A stretch of 53,617 nucleotides of DNA from Proteus sp. FME41 (GCF_014897315.1 NZ_JABUYL010000023.1:1-53617); one strand, 5' to 3'; counted from the first letter of the stretch, positions 18,318 through 30,398 are shown. The notes: a model not told the origin generated them from the letters alone. Numbers and translations: made by a program.

Positions 18318-20963
18318 CTATATTTTATCCTTTGAAACTAGGGCTTTTGTCAACCTTTCTACGACTTCATCCTTCATTTTTTGGTTTAATGCCTTATTTT
18401 CGCTATCAGTTAATACGAAGAAATCTTCAACACGTTCGCCAATTGTCGTTATTCGAGCGCCATGTAATGACAGGGAAAGATCAGCAAATACTTTACCAAT
18501 AATCGCTAATAATCCTGGGCGATCGCGTGCAAATAATTCCATATAGGTGCGCTTATTATGATTGGATGCCACAAAGTTAATTTTTGTTGGAACATCAAAA
18601 TGGCGTAACTTGGCGGGTAATGAACGTGTTTTAGCATTGGTATTATAAGGCGCAGAGACAACTTGAATAAGCGCTTTACGAATCGCGTTATATCTATCAA
18701 TAGCAAGAGGTTTGCCATTAGGTTCGAGGACAATAAAGGTATCCATGGCCATATTATCGCGATTTGTGAATATTTGTGCGTTATGGATATTTAGGTTACG
18801 CCGATCAAGTTCACCTGCAACTGAAGCAAAAAGAGAGGGTCTATCAGCACACCAGATAAAGACTTCAGTACCACCATGCTCTGTTTGTTGACTAATCAAT
18901 ACCATCGGATCAGCACTGTTGTGTTCAATTAATGCAAGGGCATGCCAAGCAATTTGCTCAGGTGTATGACGTAAAAAATAATCAGCATGACAGCGGCCCC
19001 AGATTGTTTGCAATTTTTCTTCATCAACGTGTTCTGCTCGCAAAAGAGTTAGCGCTTGCAAACGATGATGACGAATACGTTCCCGTAAATCAGGAATAGA
19101 GTGCATACCTTGACGTAATTGAGTTTCTGTTGAGAGGAAAAGTTCACGTAATAAACTCTGTTTCCAGCTATTCCATAAACTACTGTTGGTTGCACAGATA
19201 TCGGCAACAGTTAAACACAGAAGATAACGTAGCCGGCTTTCATTTTTTACCTCAGAGGCAAACTGAAAAATAATATCCGGATCTTGGATATCACGACGCT
19301 GTGCGGTAACCGACATAAGTAAGTGATGACTAACTAGCCATTCTACTAAAGCAGACTCTCGCTGATTCAAGCCATGCAGTTGTGCAAAAAAGGCAACATC
19401 CTGAGCCCCTAATGTAGAGTGGTCGCCATGCCGACCTTTTGCAATATCATGAAAGAGTGCGGCTAAGCGTAATAGCTCAAGCTGAGGCAGTTTAGGATAA
19501 ATATCGACACAGAGTGGATGTTTTTCACGGTTTTCAGGAGAATCAAAGCTTTCAAGTTTTTGTAATACACGGATAGTGTGTTCATCAACGGTATAAGCAT
19601 GAAAAAGATCAAACTGCATTTGACCTACAATATTGTTCCATTGTGGAAAATATGCCGCTAACACACTGTGTTTATGCATAGGAACAAATGCACCAGAAAC
19701 TGCGCGAGGATGGCGTAGGATCTGCATAAAAACTTGGCGTGCTAGTGGGTACTCACATAGAGGTTGAACTAAATGTCGACGGGCGTAACGTAAATGACGA
19801 AGTGTGGTCGAATAAATTCCTGTGATCGTGTTGTGTTCTGCCATGCGTAAAAATAAGCGCATAATGGCGATAGGATCATCAAGAAAGCAACTATCATCAA
19901 TCACATCAATTAATGAACCTCTTAGCTGGAATTCATTATCTAATGGTCGTGGTTTTACATTAGGTTGCAGGGCGAGAATGGCTTCATCAAATAATTGAAG
20001 TAACATATCGTTTAACTCACTAACGCGGCGAGTGACGCGATAATAATCTTTCATCATTTTTTCAACGGGTTCATTACCTTCACCTTGATAATTTAAGCAT
20101 TGGGCAACGTTAAGTTGACGATCAAATAACAACCGATTGTCATAACGAGAAAGTACTAAATGCAGAGCAAAGCGAATTTTCCATAAGGTGTATTGGCATT
20201 CGAGTAATTCTTGCCCTTCAGCAGGTGTTAAAAACCCAAAATTTACCATTTCAGAGACTGAGGCTGCACCAAAGTGACGATGAGCAACCCAAATTAAGGT
20301 ATGAATATCACGAAGCCCTCCTGGGCTACTTTTGATATCAGGCTCTAGATTATAACTGGTGCTATGAAATCGCTGATGTCTTTGTTTTTGTTCTTCAATT
20401 TTTGCGGCAAAAAAATCAGGGGATGGCCAAAATCCTTGACTAAAAATATGATTAAGTAATTGTTGGTAAAGTAAAGCGTTACCACAAATAAGGCGAGCCT
20501 CAAGTAAATTTGTTGCCACTGTTAAATCAGAAAGGCCTTCTAACAGGCATTCTTCCATTGTTCTTACACTGGCACCGATCTCAAGACGAACATCCCATAG
20601 CAAGGTGATTAATTTACCAACTTTATCTGCTATTTCTGGAGGTAGTGGCGCTTCACTTAAAAAAAGAAGATCAATATCAGAAAGAGGGTGTAATTCCTGC
20701 CTACCATAACCACCAACAGCAATAATGCTAAGATCAGGATAATCAGATAATTGTGTATGACACCATAATTGCGTTAAGAGTTGGTCAATAAAATGGCTAC
20801 GAGCTTTAAGTAGTAAAGCAACATCAACATCATGATGAAAAGCATCTGTCAGCCAAGATTGAAAGTGCTCAATAGATTGCTTAAGTTCAGTATAGTTTTG
20901 GGTATTATCCGTCAGCAAAAAAGGGGTAGGGGGCGGTGTTAGAAATGCGTTTTTAGTTGTCAT
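18318..20963 (-). CDS. glnD: bifunctional uridylyltransferase/uridylyl-removing enzyme GlnD
   Basis: An 881-residue nitrogen sensor (E. coli 890) that uridylylates PII proteins when glutamine is low and removes UMP when it is high. The nucleotidyltransferase motif is [19 protein letters not shown] at about residues 84-102. The central HD hydrolase motif is [15 protein letters not shown]. Two C-terminal ACT domains sense glutamine: one around [20 protein letters not shown], the second around [19 protein letters not shown]. It starts 155 bases after map and lies before dapD. Confidence 0.97.
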   Translation of the reverse strand: MTTKNAFLTPPPTPFLLTDNTQNYTELKQSIEHFQSWLTDAFHHDVDVALLLKARSHFIDQLLTQLWCHTQLSDYPDLSIIAVGGYGRQELHPLSDIDLLFLSEAPLPPEIADKVGKLITLLWDVRLEIGASVRTMEECLLEGLSDLTVATNLLEARLICGNALLYQQLLNHIFSQGFWPSPDFFAAKIEEQKQRHQRFHSTSYNLEPDIKSSPGGLRDIHTLIWVAHRHFGAASVSEMVNFGFLTPAEGQELLECQYTLWKIRFALHLVLSRYDNRLLFDRQLNVAQCLNYQGEGNEPVEKMMKDYYRVTRRVSELNDMLLQLFDEAILALQPNVKPRPLDNEFQLRGSLIDVIDDSCFLDDPIAIMRLFLRMAEHNTITGIYSTTLRHLRYARRHLVQPLCEYPLARQVFMQILRHPRAVSGAFVPMHKHSVLAAYFPQWNNIVGQMQFDLFHAYTVDEHTIRVLQKLESFDSPENREKHPLCVDIYPKLPQLELLRLAALFHDIAKGRHGDHSTLGAQDVAFFAQLHGLNQRESALVEWLVSHHLLMSVTAQRRDIQDPDIIFQFASEVKNESRLRYLLCLTVADICATNSSLWNSWKQSLLRELFLSTETQLRQGMHSIPDLRERIRHHRLQALTLLRAEHVDEEKLQTIWGRCHADYFLRHTPEQIAWHALALIEHNSADPMVLISQQTEHGGTEVFIWCADRPSLFASVAGELDRRNLNIHNAQIFTNRDNMAMDTFIVLEPNGKPLAIDRYNAIRKALIQVVSAPYNTNAKTRSLPAKLRHFDVPTKINFVASNHNKRTYMELFARDRPGLLAIIGKVFADLSLSLHGARITTIGERVEDFFVLTDSENKALNQKMKDEVVERLTKALVSKDKI

Positions 20964-21062
20964 TATTCGTCTTCTTACTCAATGTTTGCCTATGACATTA
21001 AGACTAATGTTAAAACGATCACCTGACTAGTTATTCTATTATTCTTACTTGAATAAAATGAA

Positions 21063-21097
21063 AAAAGCGACATATCTCGAAAAAATATGTCGCTTTT
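21063..21097 (-). terminator. intrinsic terminator of map
   Basis: A 13-bp perfect stem, AAAAGCGACATAT / ATATGTCGCTTTT, with a 9-base loop and further Ts on the minus strand. It lies 22 bases after the map stop, so map is transcribed separately from glnD. Confidence 0.9.
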
Positions 21098-21118
21098 ACA
21101 TTGTACACGTAAAGCAGT

Positions 21119-21916
21119 TTATTCGTTGATTAATACAGCAGAAATAAACGGTTCTTCTTCTTTGCGTAATGTCATGATTTCACAACCATTATCAGTAACG
21201 ACTAAAGTATGTTCGTATTGTGCTGACCAGCCTCTGTCTTTAGTTTTAACCGTCCAGCCATCTTTCATTGTACGAATACGGTAGTCGCCAGTATTCACCA
21301 TTGGTTCGATAGTGAATGCCATTCCTTTTTGTAACACAACGCCACTATCATCAGCATCGTAGTGTAGAACTTGAGGTTCTTCATGGAAGCCTTCGCCAAT
21401 ACCATGTCCACAATATTCACGAACAACAGAAAAATCATGCCCTTCAACAAATTTTTGAATGGCTTTACCCAGCTCACGTAAGCGAATGCCTGGTTTTACC
21501 ATTTTAATGGCAAGGTAGAGACTTTCTTGAGTGATACGACACAAACGTTCACCTTGAATAGTTGGTTTACCTACGATAAACATTTTTGAAGTGTCGCCAT
21601 GAAACCCGTCTTTAATGACCGTAACATCAATATTAACGATATCGCCATCTTTAAGGATTTTCTCTTCGCTAGGAATACCATGGCAAATAACATCATTAAC
21701 AGAAATGCACACTGATTTAGGAAAGCCATGATAGTTAAGACAAGCTGGAATAGCCTGCTGTGCATTAACAATATGTTCATGACAAATACGATCTAATTCA
21801 GCGGTATTCACGCCAGGTTTTACGAAAGGTGCGATAATTTCAAGAACTTCTGCCGCAAGACGACCTGCGACGCGCATTTTTTGAATATCTTCTTCTGTCT
21901 TGATTACAATAGCCAT
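21119..21916 (-). CDS. map: type I methionine aminopeptidase
   Basis: A 265-residue metalloprotease (E. coli 264) removing the initiator methionine from nascent proteins. The metal ligands are seen in VNIDVTVIKDGFHGDTS (two Asp), GHGIGEGFHEEP (His), FTIEPMV (Glu) and the C-terminal YEHTLVVTDNG (Glu). Map is divergent from rpsB, as in other enterobacteria, with about 600 bases between them. Confidence 0.97.
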   Translation of the reverse strand: MAIVIKTEEDIQKMRVAGRLAAEVLEIIAPFVKPGVNTAELDRICHEHIVNAQQAIPACLNYHGFPKSVCISVNDVICHGIPSEEKILKDGDIVNIDVTVIKDGFHGDTSKMFIVGKPTIQGERLCRITQESLYLAIKMVKPGIRLRELGKAIQKFVEGHDFSVVREYCGHGIGEGFHEEPQVLHYDADDSGVVLQKGMAFTIEPMVNTGDYRIRTMKDGWTVKTKDRGWSAQYEHTLVVTDNGCEIMTLRKEEEPFISAVLINE

Positions 21917-22308
21917 TTGAGTTCTTCGTCTAGATTAAAAGCCACAATACGGAGTACATAAAACTAGTTAATAGGTTCATATTTTGTATTGCAGGTTAAA
22001 TGAATGATGATGAGAAATAATTCTGATTACCATTTATGATATCAGCAGAAAGTAGGTGTGCCAATAAAGAGGATATGTGTAATCTGTCTGATATCGAGAA
22101 TTATGACGAACATTACGCCTTCTTTTTCTTTCTGTCTTTACCTTTTGCGCTTTTCTCTTTTAACGTTTTTCTAGCAAATTGATATTAGAGCAATATTCAT
22201 CATAGTGACGTGAATACTCTCTTTTTTCTTTGCTTAGAGGCTCCGATTTTATGCCAAATTCACCATTACCAAACACAAGTAATAGTGGTTTCTTAAGGTT
22301 ATTTATGG
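21917..22308. other. map-rpsB divergent intergenic region, map side
   Basis: About 390 AT-rich bases. It must hold the map promoter, but no convincing -35/-10 pair was picked out. It contains a pyrimidine-rich stretch (around 22115-22170) and no open frame with a ribosome site. I see no repeat or RNA gene in it; the rpsB promoter and leader follow. Confidence 0.5.
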
Positions 22309-22328
22309 TATAAAGCGCGCCGGAGTTC
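22309..22328 (+). promoter_or_regulatory. probable rpsB promoter -10 with GC-rich discriminator
   Basis: TATAAA at 22309-22314 is followed at once by GCGCGCCGG, a GC-rich discriminator typical of ribosomal-protein promoters under stringent control. No good -35 is visible 16-18 bases upstream, so the call relies on the -10 and discriminator. Confidence 0.45.
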
Positions 22329-23240
<912 letters not shown>

Positions 23241-23294
23241 TAAGGCATGCTCGTAAGAGCCCTTATTTAACCAGGTATTGCTATATATTGGTTA

Positions 23295-23317
23295 GGGGGC
23301 CTCAAAAGGCCCCCTTT
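23295..23317 (+). terminator. attenuating terminator between rpsB and tsf
   Basis: The stem GGGGGCCT / AGGCCCCC with loop CAAA is followed by only three Ts: a strong stem with a short T tract. This suits partial termination that lowers tsf relative to rpsB. A second hairpin (AATAAGG...CCTTATT around 23237-23268) directly follows the rpsB stop. Confidence 0.7.
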
Positions 23318-23375
23318 ACACATCTGCTATGAGAACATCTGTGGCAAGTCCATAGAAAAGTCGAGGAAGAAACAA

Positions 23376-24227
23376 ATGTCTGGAATTACCGCTGCATTGG
23401 TAAAAGAACTGCGTGAACGTACTGGCGCAGGCATGATGGAATGTAAAAAAGCTCTTGTTGAAGCGAATGGTGATATTGAATTAGCTATCGACAACATGCG
23501 TAAATCAGGTCAAGCAAAAGCAGCTAAAAAAGCAGGCCGTGTTGCTGCTGAAGGTATCATCCTTGCAGAAGTTGCTGCAGATGGTAAATTTGGTGCGCTA
23601 GTTGAATTGAACTGTGAAACAGACTTCGTTGCTAAAGATGCTGGCTTTATCGCTTTCGGTAAAGAAGTTATGGCTGCAGTATTAGCAGACAAAACGGATG
23701 ATATCGAAGCGCTAAAAGTTAAATTCGAAGAAGCTCGTACTACATTAGTTGCTAAAATTGGTGAAAACATCAACATTCGTCGTGTTGCTGTATTGGAAGC
23801 TGAAGAACTGGGTACTTACCTGCATGGTGCACGTATCGGTGTTTTAGTTTCAGCTAAAGGCGCTAACGAAGAACTGATCAAACATATTGCTATGCACGTT
23901 GCTGCAAGCAAACCTGAATATGTTCGCCCTGAAGATGTTCCTGCTGATGTTGTTGCTCATGAGCACCAAATTCAGATGGATATCGCAATGCAATCAGGTA
24001 AACCACGCGAAATCGCAGAAAAAATGGTTATCGGTCGCATGAACAAATTTACCGGTGAGATTTCTCTGACTGGTCAGCACTTCGTAATGGAACCAAGCAA
24101 AACTGTTGGTGAACTGCTGAAAGAAAACAATGCTGATGTTATCAACTTCGTTCGTTTCGAAGTAGGTGAAGGTATTGAGAAAGTTGAAGCTGACTTTGCA
24201 GCAGAAGTTGCTGCAATGAGCAAATAA
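23376..24227 (+). CDS. tsf: translation elongation factor Ts
   Basis: A 283-residue guanine-nucleotide exchange factor (E. coli 283) that regenerates EF-Tu-GTP. The N-terminal UBA-like domain contains the signature [16 protein letters not shown]. The EF-Tu contact motif [11 protein letters not shown] at about residues 75-85 includes the Asp-Phe pair that disrupts the EF-Tu magnesium site. The C-terminus ends with [10 protein letters not shown], as in E. coli. Confidence 0.98.
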   Translation: MSGITAALVKELRERTGAGMMECKKALVEANGDIELAIDNMRKSGQAKAAKKAGRVAAEGIILAEVAADGKFGALVELNCETDFVAKDAGFIAFGKEVMAAVLADKTDDIEALKVKFEEARTTLVAKIGENINIRRVAVLEAEELGTYLHGARIGVLVSAKGANEELIKHIAMHVAASKPEYVRPEDVPADVVAHEHQIQMDIAMQSGKPREIAEKMVIGRMNKFTGEISLTGQHFVMEPSKTVGELLKENNADVINFVRFEVGEGIEKVEADFAAEVAAMSK

Positions 24228-24243
24228 TAACGCTTAGCGTTAA

Positions 24244-24274
24244 CAGAGCCGCCGAATGGCGGTTCTGTTTTGTT
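24244..24274 (+). terminator. intrinsic terminator after tsf
   Basis: A perfect 10-bp stem, CAGAGCCGCC / GGCGGTTCTG (including one G-T pair), has loop GAAT and is followed by TTTTGTT. It ends the rpsB-tsf transcript; the pyrH promoter begins within its tail. Confidence 0.9.
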
Positions 24275-24279
24275 ATAAT
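24271..24279 (+). promoter_or_regulatory. extended -10 promoter of pyrH
   Basis: TGTTATAAT is a perfect extended -10 (TG-N-TATAAT). It lies immediately after the tsf terminator and about 85 bases before the pyrH ATG. There is no matching -35, which is tolerated by extended -10 promoters. Confidence 0.65.
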
Positions 24280-24363
24280 CTCCACTGACCATTTGCTTTT
24301 TTTTGTTAAAAAGAGAAGCTATCTGAAATCTCCAATTAACTAATCTGCTTAGGACAGAACACC

Positions 24364-25092
24364 ATGGCAACCAATGCAAAACCCGTATATCAGCGAATTT
24401 TATTAAAGCTGAGTGGCGAAGCTCTGCAAGGCGCAGAAGGCTTTGGTATCGATGCGAACGTACTTGATCGCATGGCTCAGGAAATCAAAGAACTCGTTGA
24501 GTTGGGTATACAAGTCGGTGTTGTAATTGGCGGAGGTAACTTGTTCCGCGGCGCAGGTCTTGCTGCGGCAGGTATGAACCGTGTTGTGGGTGACCACATG
24601 GGAATGCTCGCGACAGTGATGAATGGTTTAGCAATGCGTGACGCGTTGCATCGTGCTTATGTTAACGTACGTCTCATGTCGGCATTTCCACTAAATGGTG
24701 TCTGTGATAACTACAGTTGGGCTGAAGCAATTAGCTTATTACGCCATGGACGAGTGGTTATTTTCTCGGCAGGTACAGGCAATCCATTTTTTACTACCGA
24801 TTCGGCTGCGTGCTTACGCGGCATTGAAATTGAAGCTGACGTTGTTTTAAAAGCAACGAAAGTGGACGGCGTTTACTCTGCCGATCCAACTAAAGATCCT
24901 GATGCAGTACTTTATGAACAACTGACTTATCAGGATGTATTAGAACGTGAATTGAAAGTCATGGATCTTGCTGCATTCACATTAGCCCGTGATCATAATT
25001 TACCTATCCGCGTATTCAATATGAATAAACCGGGTGCATTACGTCGGGTTGTAATGGGTGAAAGTGAAGGAACTTTGATTTCTCACGCTTAA
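24364..25092 (+). CDS. pyrH: UMP kinase
   Basis: A 242-residue hexameric amino-acid-kinase-fold enzyme (E. coli 241) that phosphorylates UMP to UDP, is activated by GTP and inhibited by UTP. Motifs: [11 protein letters not shown] (phosphate binding), [16 protein letters not shown] (UMP site), [13 protein letters not shown]-type loop seen as [17 protein letters not shown] lies 9 bases upstream of the ATG. It has its own promoter after tsf, then frr after 111 bases. Confidence 0.97.
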   Translation: MATNAKPVYQRILLKLSGEALQGAEGFGIDANVLDRMAQEIKELVELGIQVGVVIGGGNLFRGAGLAAAGMNRVVGDHMGMLATVMNGLAMRDALHRAYVNVRLMSAFPLNGVCDNYSWAEAISLLRHGRVVIFSAGTGNPFFTTDSAACLRGIEIEADVVLKATKVDGVYSADPTKDPDAVLYEQLTYQDVLERELKVMDLAAFTLARDHNLPIRVFNMNKPGALRRVVMGESEGTLISHA

Positions 25093-25203
25093 TACACAGA
25101 GACAACGGTATAATTTGGCGTTAACATCTAGAGTACGCCAATTCATTTATGTCGATATATATTGTATCGACTGGAAGATAACCAGTTCCCAAGGGTTTAT
25201 AAC

Positions 25204-25761
25204 GTGATTAATGAAATCAAAAAAGATGCTCAAGAACGCATGGATAAAAGCGTTGAAGCACTAAAAAGCCAGATTAATAAAGTTCGTACTGGTCGTGCGT
25301 CTCCTAGCCTTTTAGATGGCATTGTAGTGGAATACTACGGAGCGCCAACACCATTAAACCAAGTTGCTAACGTTGTTGCAGAAGATGGTCGTACACTGGC
25401 TATTACGGTATTTGACCGTAGTTTAGCACCAGCTGTTGAAAAAGCGATTATGGCATCAGATTTAGGCTTAAATCCTTCATCTGCAGGTACAATTATTCGC
25501 GTTCCACTGCCACCATTAACGGAAGAACGTCGTAAAGATTTAATTAAAGTTGTTCGTGGTGATGCCGAGCAAGGTCGTGTTTCAGTTCGTAATATCCGTC
25601 GTGATGCTAATGATAAAATTAAAGCATTACTGAAAGATAAAGAAATCAGCGAAGATGATGAACGCCGTTCACAAGATGACATTCAGAAATTAACTGATAT
25701 GTTTATTAAAAAAATTGATGACGCATTAACGCTCAAAGAAGCAGAGTTAATGGAATTCTAA
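25204..25761 (+). CDS. frr: ribosome recycling factor
   Basis: A 185-residue protein (E. coli 185) that with EF-G splits the post-termination ribosome. The start is GTG 25204 with AAGGG 8 bases upstream. The longer frame from 25162 adds 14 residues with no family match. Signature: [34 protein letters not shown] and VRNIRRDAN, with the long three-helix bundle ending in KEAELMEF. Confidence 0.97.
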   Translation: MINEIKKDAQERMDKSVEALKSQINKVRTGRASPSLLDGIVVEYYGAPTPLNQVANVVAEDGRTLAITVFDRSLAPAVEKAIMASDLGLNPSSAGTIIRVPLPPLTEERRKDLIKVVRGDAEQGRVSVRNIRRDANDKIKALLKDKEISEDDERRSQDDIQKLTDMFIKKIDDALTLKEAELMEF

Positions 25762-25779
25762 TTTTTATATCTGTTTTCG

Positions 25780-25810
25780 ATAATGCCGCTTTTTAGCGGC
25801 ATTATTTTTA
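25780..25810 (+). terminator. intrinsic terminator after frr
   Basis: An 11-bp perfect stem, ATAATGCCGCT / AGCGGCATTAT, with a TTTT loop and five Ts. It separates pyrH-frr from dxr. Confidence 0.93.
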
Positions 25811-25953
25811 ATTATTTATTTGAAATTTCGTGCTTAATATCTTCTTTTGTCACATTATTTATTAAAGTTTTCATCTTTCCCCCTCATTTATCTCGCCATA
25901 CTGATATAATTCTCTTTAATTAAAACGTTGTAGACATACTGATTGATTAATAA

Positions 25954-27147
25954 ATGAAACAAATAACTATATTAGGCTCAACAGGGTCTATCGGAACGAG
26001 TACACTGTCCGTTATTGAAAATAATCCTGATGAGTATCAGGTTCTTGCTTTAGCAGCAGGAAAAAACGCAGATAAAATGGCGCAACAATGTGTCACTTTC
26101 CAGCCTAAATATGCTGTGATGTCTGATGAACAAAGTGCAAATCAGCTTAAGCAGTTACTTTCTAATACATCCTGTAAAACAGAAGTCTTATCAGGTTCCT
26201 CTGCCATTAATGAAATCGCGGCGCTCGATGAAGCTGACCAAGTGATGTCAGCCATAACTGGTGTGGCTGGGCTAAAGCCTACACTGGCTGCCATTGAGAA
26301 AGGCAAAAGAATTTTATTAGCCAATAAAGAATCACTGATAACCAGTGGGCGTCTTTTCTTTGATGCTGTCGCAAAATATGGCGCAACAATATTGCCAATT
26401 GATAGTGAACATAACGCTATTTATCAAAGTTTACCCAAGGCTATTCAAGCAAATTTAGGACACGCTTCTTTGGCTGATGAAGGCGTGACAAGTATCTTGC
26501 TAACTGGCTCAGGTGGCCCTTTTCGCTATACACCGTTAGATGCGCTTGACGCGATGACACCTGACCAAGCTTGTGCCCACCCAAATTGGTCAATGGGACG
26601 TAAAATCTCGGTTGACTCTGCAACGATGATGAATAAAGGGCTTGAATATATTGAAGCTCGCTATTTCTTTAATGCGTCTGAAGAAGAGATGGAAGTCATT
26701 ATTCATCCTCAATCTGTTATTCACTCAATGGTTCGTTATCGTGATGGCAGTATTATTGCGCAAATTGGTGAACCGGACATGAGGACACCCATTGCATACT
26801 CAATGGCGTATCCTCATCGCACTCAATCGGGTGCAAAAGCATTAGATTTTTTTGAGATTCAATCTTTAGAGTTCATTCGCCCTGATTATCAACGTTATCC
26901 TTGTTTAGCACTTGCCATTGAAGCATCGAAGCGTGGTCAAGCAGCAACAACGGTATTAAATGCAGCTAATGAAGTGGTTGTTGATGCATTTTTGCACGAA
27001 AAAGTGAAATTTACTGATATTGCTAAAATTAATCGTAAAGTTGTTGAACATTTTGACCTATCAGAGCCTCAAAGTATTAATGATGTTCTAGAAATTGATA
27101 AATTAGCCAGATTAAAAACACATCAGATAATCACTCAAATTGTATAA
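25954..27147 (+). CDS. dxr: 1-deoxy-D-xylulose 5-phosphate reductoisomerase
   Basis: A 397-residue enzyme (E. coli 398) making 2-C-methyl-D-erythritol 4-phosphate with NADPH in the MEP isoprenoid pathway; the target of fosmidomycin. The NADPH motif is [11 protein letters not shown] at residues 8-18. The metal and substrate residues are in [13 protein letters not shown] and [14 protein letters not shown]. It precedes uppS, which uses the C5 units made here, but a structured and terminated region lies between them. Confidence 0.97.
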   Translation: MKQITILGSTGSIGTSTLSVIENNPDEYQVLALAAGKNADKMAQQCVTFQPKYAVMSDEQSANQLKQLLSNTSCKTEVLSGSSAINEIAALDEADQVMSAITGVAGLKPTLAAIEKGKRILLANKESLITSGRLFFDAVAKYGATILPIDSEHNAIYQSLPKAIQANLGHASLADEGVTSILLTGSGGPFRYTPLDALDAMTPDQACAHPNWSMGRKISVDSATMMNKGLEYIEARYFFNASEEEMEVIIHPQSVIHSMVRYRDGSIIAQIGEPDMRTPIAYSMAYPHRTQSGAKALDFFEIQSLEFIRPDYQRYPCLALAIEASKRGQAATTVLNAANEVVVDAFLHEKVKFTDIAKINRKVVEHFDLSEPQSINDVLEIDKLARLKTHQIITQIV

Positions 27148-27173
27148 TGGTGATTATATTTAATATAGGGTGT

Positions 27174-27310
27174 TTGTTCGTCTTTCTGGCTAATGGTATA
27201 GTTGCCGAATCACTAAAGACAATAATGAAAATTAACAGTTCATTACTAAAGCTACTGCTTTAGCAACTTAGAGGCTTTGCCAAAGGCCGTGGAGAACACG
27301 GTTTTTTTTT
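27174..27310 (+). ncRNA. candidate small RNA or attenuated leader between dxr and uppS
   Basis: The 226-base dxr-uppS gap contains a promoter-like pair, TTGTTC (27174-27179) and TATAGT (27197-27202) with 17-bp spacing. It is followed by a hairpin CTAAAGC-TACT-GCTTTAG (about 27246-27263), a G/C-rich segment GGCTTTGCCAAAGGCC, and a clear intrinsic terminator: CCGTG/CACGG (27287-27301) with nine Ts. Transcription from this promoter would give an RNA of about 100 nt, or an attenuated uppS leader if read-through occurs. I know no named RNA at this site. The terminator itself is well supported; the rest is inference. Confidence 0.45.
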
Positions 27311-27373
27311 GTGCATGGGTTATCCGAAGAGGACTGTCTGTATCAGTATCAGATTAGCAAAGGGTTAAATTGA

Positions 27374-28132
27374 GTGAACTTATCCAGTGACGATTCATCC
27401 GCATCAAAACCAAAGCATGTTGCCATCATTATGGATGGCAATGGACGCTGGGCTAAAAAGCAAGGGAAACTCCGAGTAACGGGGCATCGCGCGGGAATTA
27501 AAGCAGTTCGGGATGCGGTTAGCTTTTCCGTAAAACACAAAATTGAATCACTAACGTTATATGCATTTAGTAGCGAAAACTGGAATAGACCTGAGCAAGA
27601 AGTCAGTTCTCTCATGGAATTATTTGTCTTCGCCTTAGACAACGAAGTGAAAAGTTTACATAAACACAATGTTAAACTTACGGTTATTGGTGATATCAGC
27701 CGTTTTAGTCGTCGTCTACAAGACAGAATTAAAAGTTCTGTAGCGCTAACAGCGAGTAATACAGGGCTTAATTTAAATATTGCAGCTAATTATGGCGGAC
27801 GATGGGATATTACCCAAAGCGTTAAGCAATTAGCGACATCCCTCTCAAAAGGGGAAATTTGTCTCGAAGATATCAATGAAAATGCAATATCCTCACGCCT
27901 TTGCTTGCATAATCAACCTTGTGTTGATCTTGTTATTCGCACGGGTGGCGAGCATCGTATAAGTAATTTCCTTATTTGGCAGATTGCTTATGCTGAGCTT
28001 TATTTTACACAGGTTTTATGGCCTGATTTTGATGAACAAGTTTTTCAGAATGCACTTGATGCTTTTGCTAAACGGGAAAGACGTTTCGGTGGTACTACAT
28101 CAGAAACAGATACTATAAATCTGGGAGGATAA
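27374..28132 (+). CDS. uppS: undecaprenyl diphosphate synthase (cis-prenyltransferase)
   Basis: A 252-residue enzyme (E. coli IspU 253) that extends farnesyl diphosphate with eight isopentenyl units into C55-PP, the precursor of the lipid carrier for wall and O-antigen synthesis. The catalytic Asp21 is in IIMDGNGRWAKKQG. Further motifs are LYAFSSENWNRP and RTGGEHRISNFLLWQ-type RTGGEHRISNF. The start is GTG with AGGG 9 bases upstream. It is followed after 1 base by cdsA. Confidence 0.96.
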   Translation: MNLSSDDSSASKPKHVAIIMDGNGRWAKKQGKLRVTGHRAGIKAVRDAVSFSVKHKIESLTLYAFSSENWNRPEQEVSSLMELFVFALDNEVKSLHKHNVKLTVIGDISRFSRRLQDRIKSSVALTASNTGLNLNIAANYGGRWDITQSVKQLATSLSKGEICLEDINENAISSRLCLHNQPCVDLVIRTGGEHRISNFLIWQIAYAELYFTQVLWPDFDEQVFQNALDAFAKRERRFGGTTSETDTINLGG

Positions 28133-28133
28133 C

Positions 28134-28997
28134 TTGCTTAAGTATCGTGTCATCACTGCATTAATTTTAATCCCTATTGTTATTGCTGCGTTATTTTTGT
28201 TGCCTCCAGCAGGCTTTGGGCTGGTTATCATTGCGATATCAGGTTTAGCAGGTTGGGAATGGGCACAATTTATTGGCTGGCATTCTCAAGGTAAACGCAT
28301 TGCGACAGGGATAGGTTTTTCTGCATTATTACTCATTATGCAGTTATCTTTACCCAATTTTGACCACCTACTAGACACTCCAATGATAAAAAATGGTTTG
28401 TGGGCGGGTTTGATTTGGTGGATGGCAGCAATTTTATTAGTTGTAAGTTATCCGAATTCAGCCAATATGTGGAAAAATTCAGTTTTTATTAAGCTATTGT
28501 TCGGTATATTGACGATTGTTCCTTTTTATTGTGGCATGATGGCGTTGCGAATGTTGGGTTACAACACTGACACTTATACTGGAGCATGGTGGTTACTGTA
28601 TGTCATGTTATTAGTATGGGCAGCCGATTCAGGTGCTTATGCTTTTGGGCGTTTAATAGGTAAGCATAAAATGGCGCCTAAAGTGTCACCAGGTAAAACG
28701 CTTGAAGGGTTAGTGGGTGGACTCATTACTGCAGGTATTGCTTCATGGTTATTTACCTATTTTGCCCCAGTAACAGAGGTTCCTGATAACTTATTATTAA
28801 TATCCGGCGTTGTTGTCATTGTGTCTGTTTTTGGTGATCTGGCTGAAAGTATGTTTAAACGTGTCTCAGGCATTAAAGACAGTAGCCAATTAATACCAGG
28901 ACATGGTGGAGTACTTGATAGAATTGATAGTTTGACTGCGGCTATCCCAGTCTTTGCAGGATTGGTCTTTCTGATTTCTTCTGGCTTTAAACTATAA
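28134..28997 (+). CDS. cdsA: phosphatidate cytidylyltransferase
   Basis: A 287-residue inner-membrane enzyme (E. coli 285) forming CDP-diacylglycerol, the precursor of all phospholipids. About eight transmembrane segments are seen. The family signature near the C-terminus is SMFKRVSGIKDSSQLIPGHG followed by GVLDRIDS. The TTG start is preceded by GGGAGGAT, and the E. coli gene also uses TTG. It lies 1 base after uppS and 9 bases before rseP. Confidence 0.96.
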   Translation: MLKYRVITALILIPIVIAALFLLPPAGFGLVIIAISGLAGWEWAQFIGWHSQGKRIATGIGFSALLLIMQLSLPNFDHLLDTPMIKNGLWAGLIWWMAAILLVVSYPNSANMWKNSVFIKLLFGILTIVPFYCGMMALRMLGYNTDTYTGAWWLLYVMLLVWAADSGAYAFGRLIGKHKMAPKVSPGKTLEGLVGGLITAGIASWLFTYFAPVTEVPDNLLLISGVVVIVSVFGDLAESMFKRVSGIKDSSQLIPGHGGVLDRIDSLTAAIPVFAGLVFLISSGFKL

Positions 28998-29006
28998 AGG
29001 TAAGTA

Positions 29007-30359
29007 ATGGGTATCCTGTGGAATCTTGCCGCATTTATTATCGTTTTAGGTATTTTAATTACGGTACATGAGTTTGGACATTTTTGGGTTGCTAGACGCT
29101 GTGGTATTTACGTTGAGCGTTTTTCTATTGGTTTTGGAAAAGCGATTTGGCGAAAAATAGATAAACACGGTACTGAATTTGTTATCGCATGGATACCTTT
29201 GGGTGGCTATGTAAAAATGTTGGATGAACGTGTTGGTGAAGTACCACCAGAGCGCCGCCATCTGGCATTTAATAATAAAACAGTGGGTCAACGAGCTGCC
29301 GTTGTTGCTGCAGGGCCTATCGCCAATTTTTTGTTAGCGATAGTCGCCTATTGGATTGTTTTTATGATAGGTGTGCCTGCATTAAAACCTGTAATTGCAG
29401 ACATTCGTCCGAATTCTATCGCAGAACAAGCAAAATTAACGCCTGGAATGGAACTAAAATCCGTTGCAGGTATCGAAACGCCTGATCAGAATACTGTTCG
29501 CTTAGCATTAGTCAGTAAAATTGGCGCAAAAGAAGTTTCATTCGTTGTTTCAGATCCGAACTCTCTTTCTGAGAGTGAGAATATACTGAATTTACAACAG
29601 TGGAATTTCGATCCTGAAAAGCAAGATCCTATCGTATCTCTAGGAATTATGCCGGTTGGCGCACAGTTAGATTCAAAGATTATTGAAGTGACAGTCGGCT
29701 CTGCTGCTGAAAAAGCAGGTTTACAGGCAGGGGATCGTATCGTTAAAGTCGATGGTCAGCCAATTGATACTTGGCACCCGTTTACTTATTTTGTTCGACA
29801 AAGCCCAAATAAAACATTGGTACTTCTTGTTGAACGTAATGGTTCGTCGTTAGCGTTAAATATTACACCGACAGCGATTACACTGAAAGATGGCACTGAG
29901 GTAGGGCAGGTTGGCGCGCAATTACAAATATTACCTCCTGATGAGCAATATTTGATAATGCAACAATACAATCCTTTTTCAGCGCTCTATGAAGCATCTG
30001 ATAAAACATGGCAGTTGACGGGTTTAACTGTCAAAATGATTGGCAAGTTAGTGGTTGGTGACGTCAAATTAACTAACCTCAGTGGTCCTGTTTCTATTGC
30101 GAAAGGCGCAGGAATGTCTGCTGATTCTGGGTTTGTGTATTTTTTGATGTTTATGGCGCTTATCAGTGTCAATTTGGGGATCATTAACTTGTTTCCCCTG
30201 CCTGTCTTAGATGGCGGGCACCTGCTTTTCCTGGTTATCGAAAAGATAAAGGGAGGGCCGGTATCTGAGCGTGTACAAGATTTCTGTTATCGTATTGGTA
30301 TTATGGCACTGATGCTTTTAATGGGACTTGCACTTTTCAATGATTTCTCTCGCTTATAA
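29007..30359 (+). CDS. rseP: site-2 intramembrane metalloprotease RseP
   Basis: A 450-residue inner-membrane zinc protease (E. coli 450) that cleaves RseA after DegS, releasing sigma-E, and also clears signal peptides. The zinc motif HEFGH is at residues 21-25 in the first membrane helix. Two PDZ domains lie in the periplasmic middle; the second includes [18 protein letters not shown]. The third zinc ligand is in [15 protein letters not shown]. bamA follows, the main source of the envelope stress that this protease reports. Confidence 0.97.
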   Translation: MGILWNLAAFIIVLGILITVHEFGHFWVARRCGIYVERFSIGFGKAIWRKIDKHGTEFVIAWIPLGGYVKMLDERVGEVPPERRHLAFNNKTVGQRAAVVAAGPIANFLLAIVAYWIVFMIGVPALKPVIADIRPNSIAEQAKLTPGMELKSVAGIETPDQNTVRLALVSKIGAKEVSFVVSDPNSLSESENILNLQQWNFDPEKQDPIVSLGIMPVGAQLDSKIIEVTVGSAAEKAGLQAGDRIVKVDGQPIDTWHPFTYFVRQSPNKTLVLLVERNGSSLALNITPTAITLKDGTEVGQVGAQLQILPPDEQYLIMQQYNPFSALYEASDKTWQLTGLTVKMIGKLVVGDVKLTNLSGPVSIAKGAGMSADSGFVYFLMFMALISVNLGIINLFPLPVLDGGHLLFLVIEKIKGGPVSERVQDFCYRIGIMALMLLMGLALFNDFSRL

Positions 30360-30398
30360 TTGATAAGCAGGGACCGGTTAGGAAAACACAAAACAACG

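Noticed and set aside
25162-25203. 14-residue extension of Frr
   Set aside because: It begins at TTG without a ribosome site; GTG 25204 with AAGGG gives exactly 185 residues.
30360-30398. 13-residue extension of BamA
   Set aside because: It would put charged residues before the signal peptide; the ATG at 30399 matches the family start.
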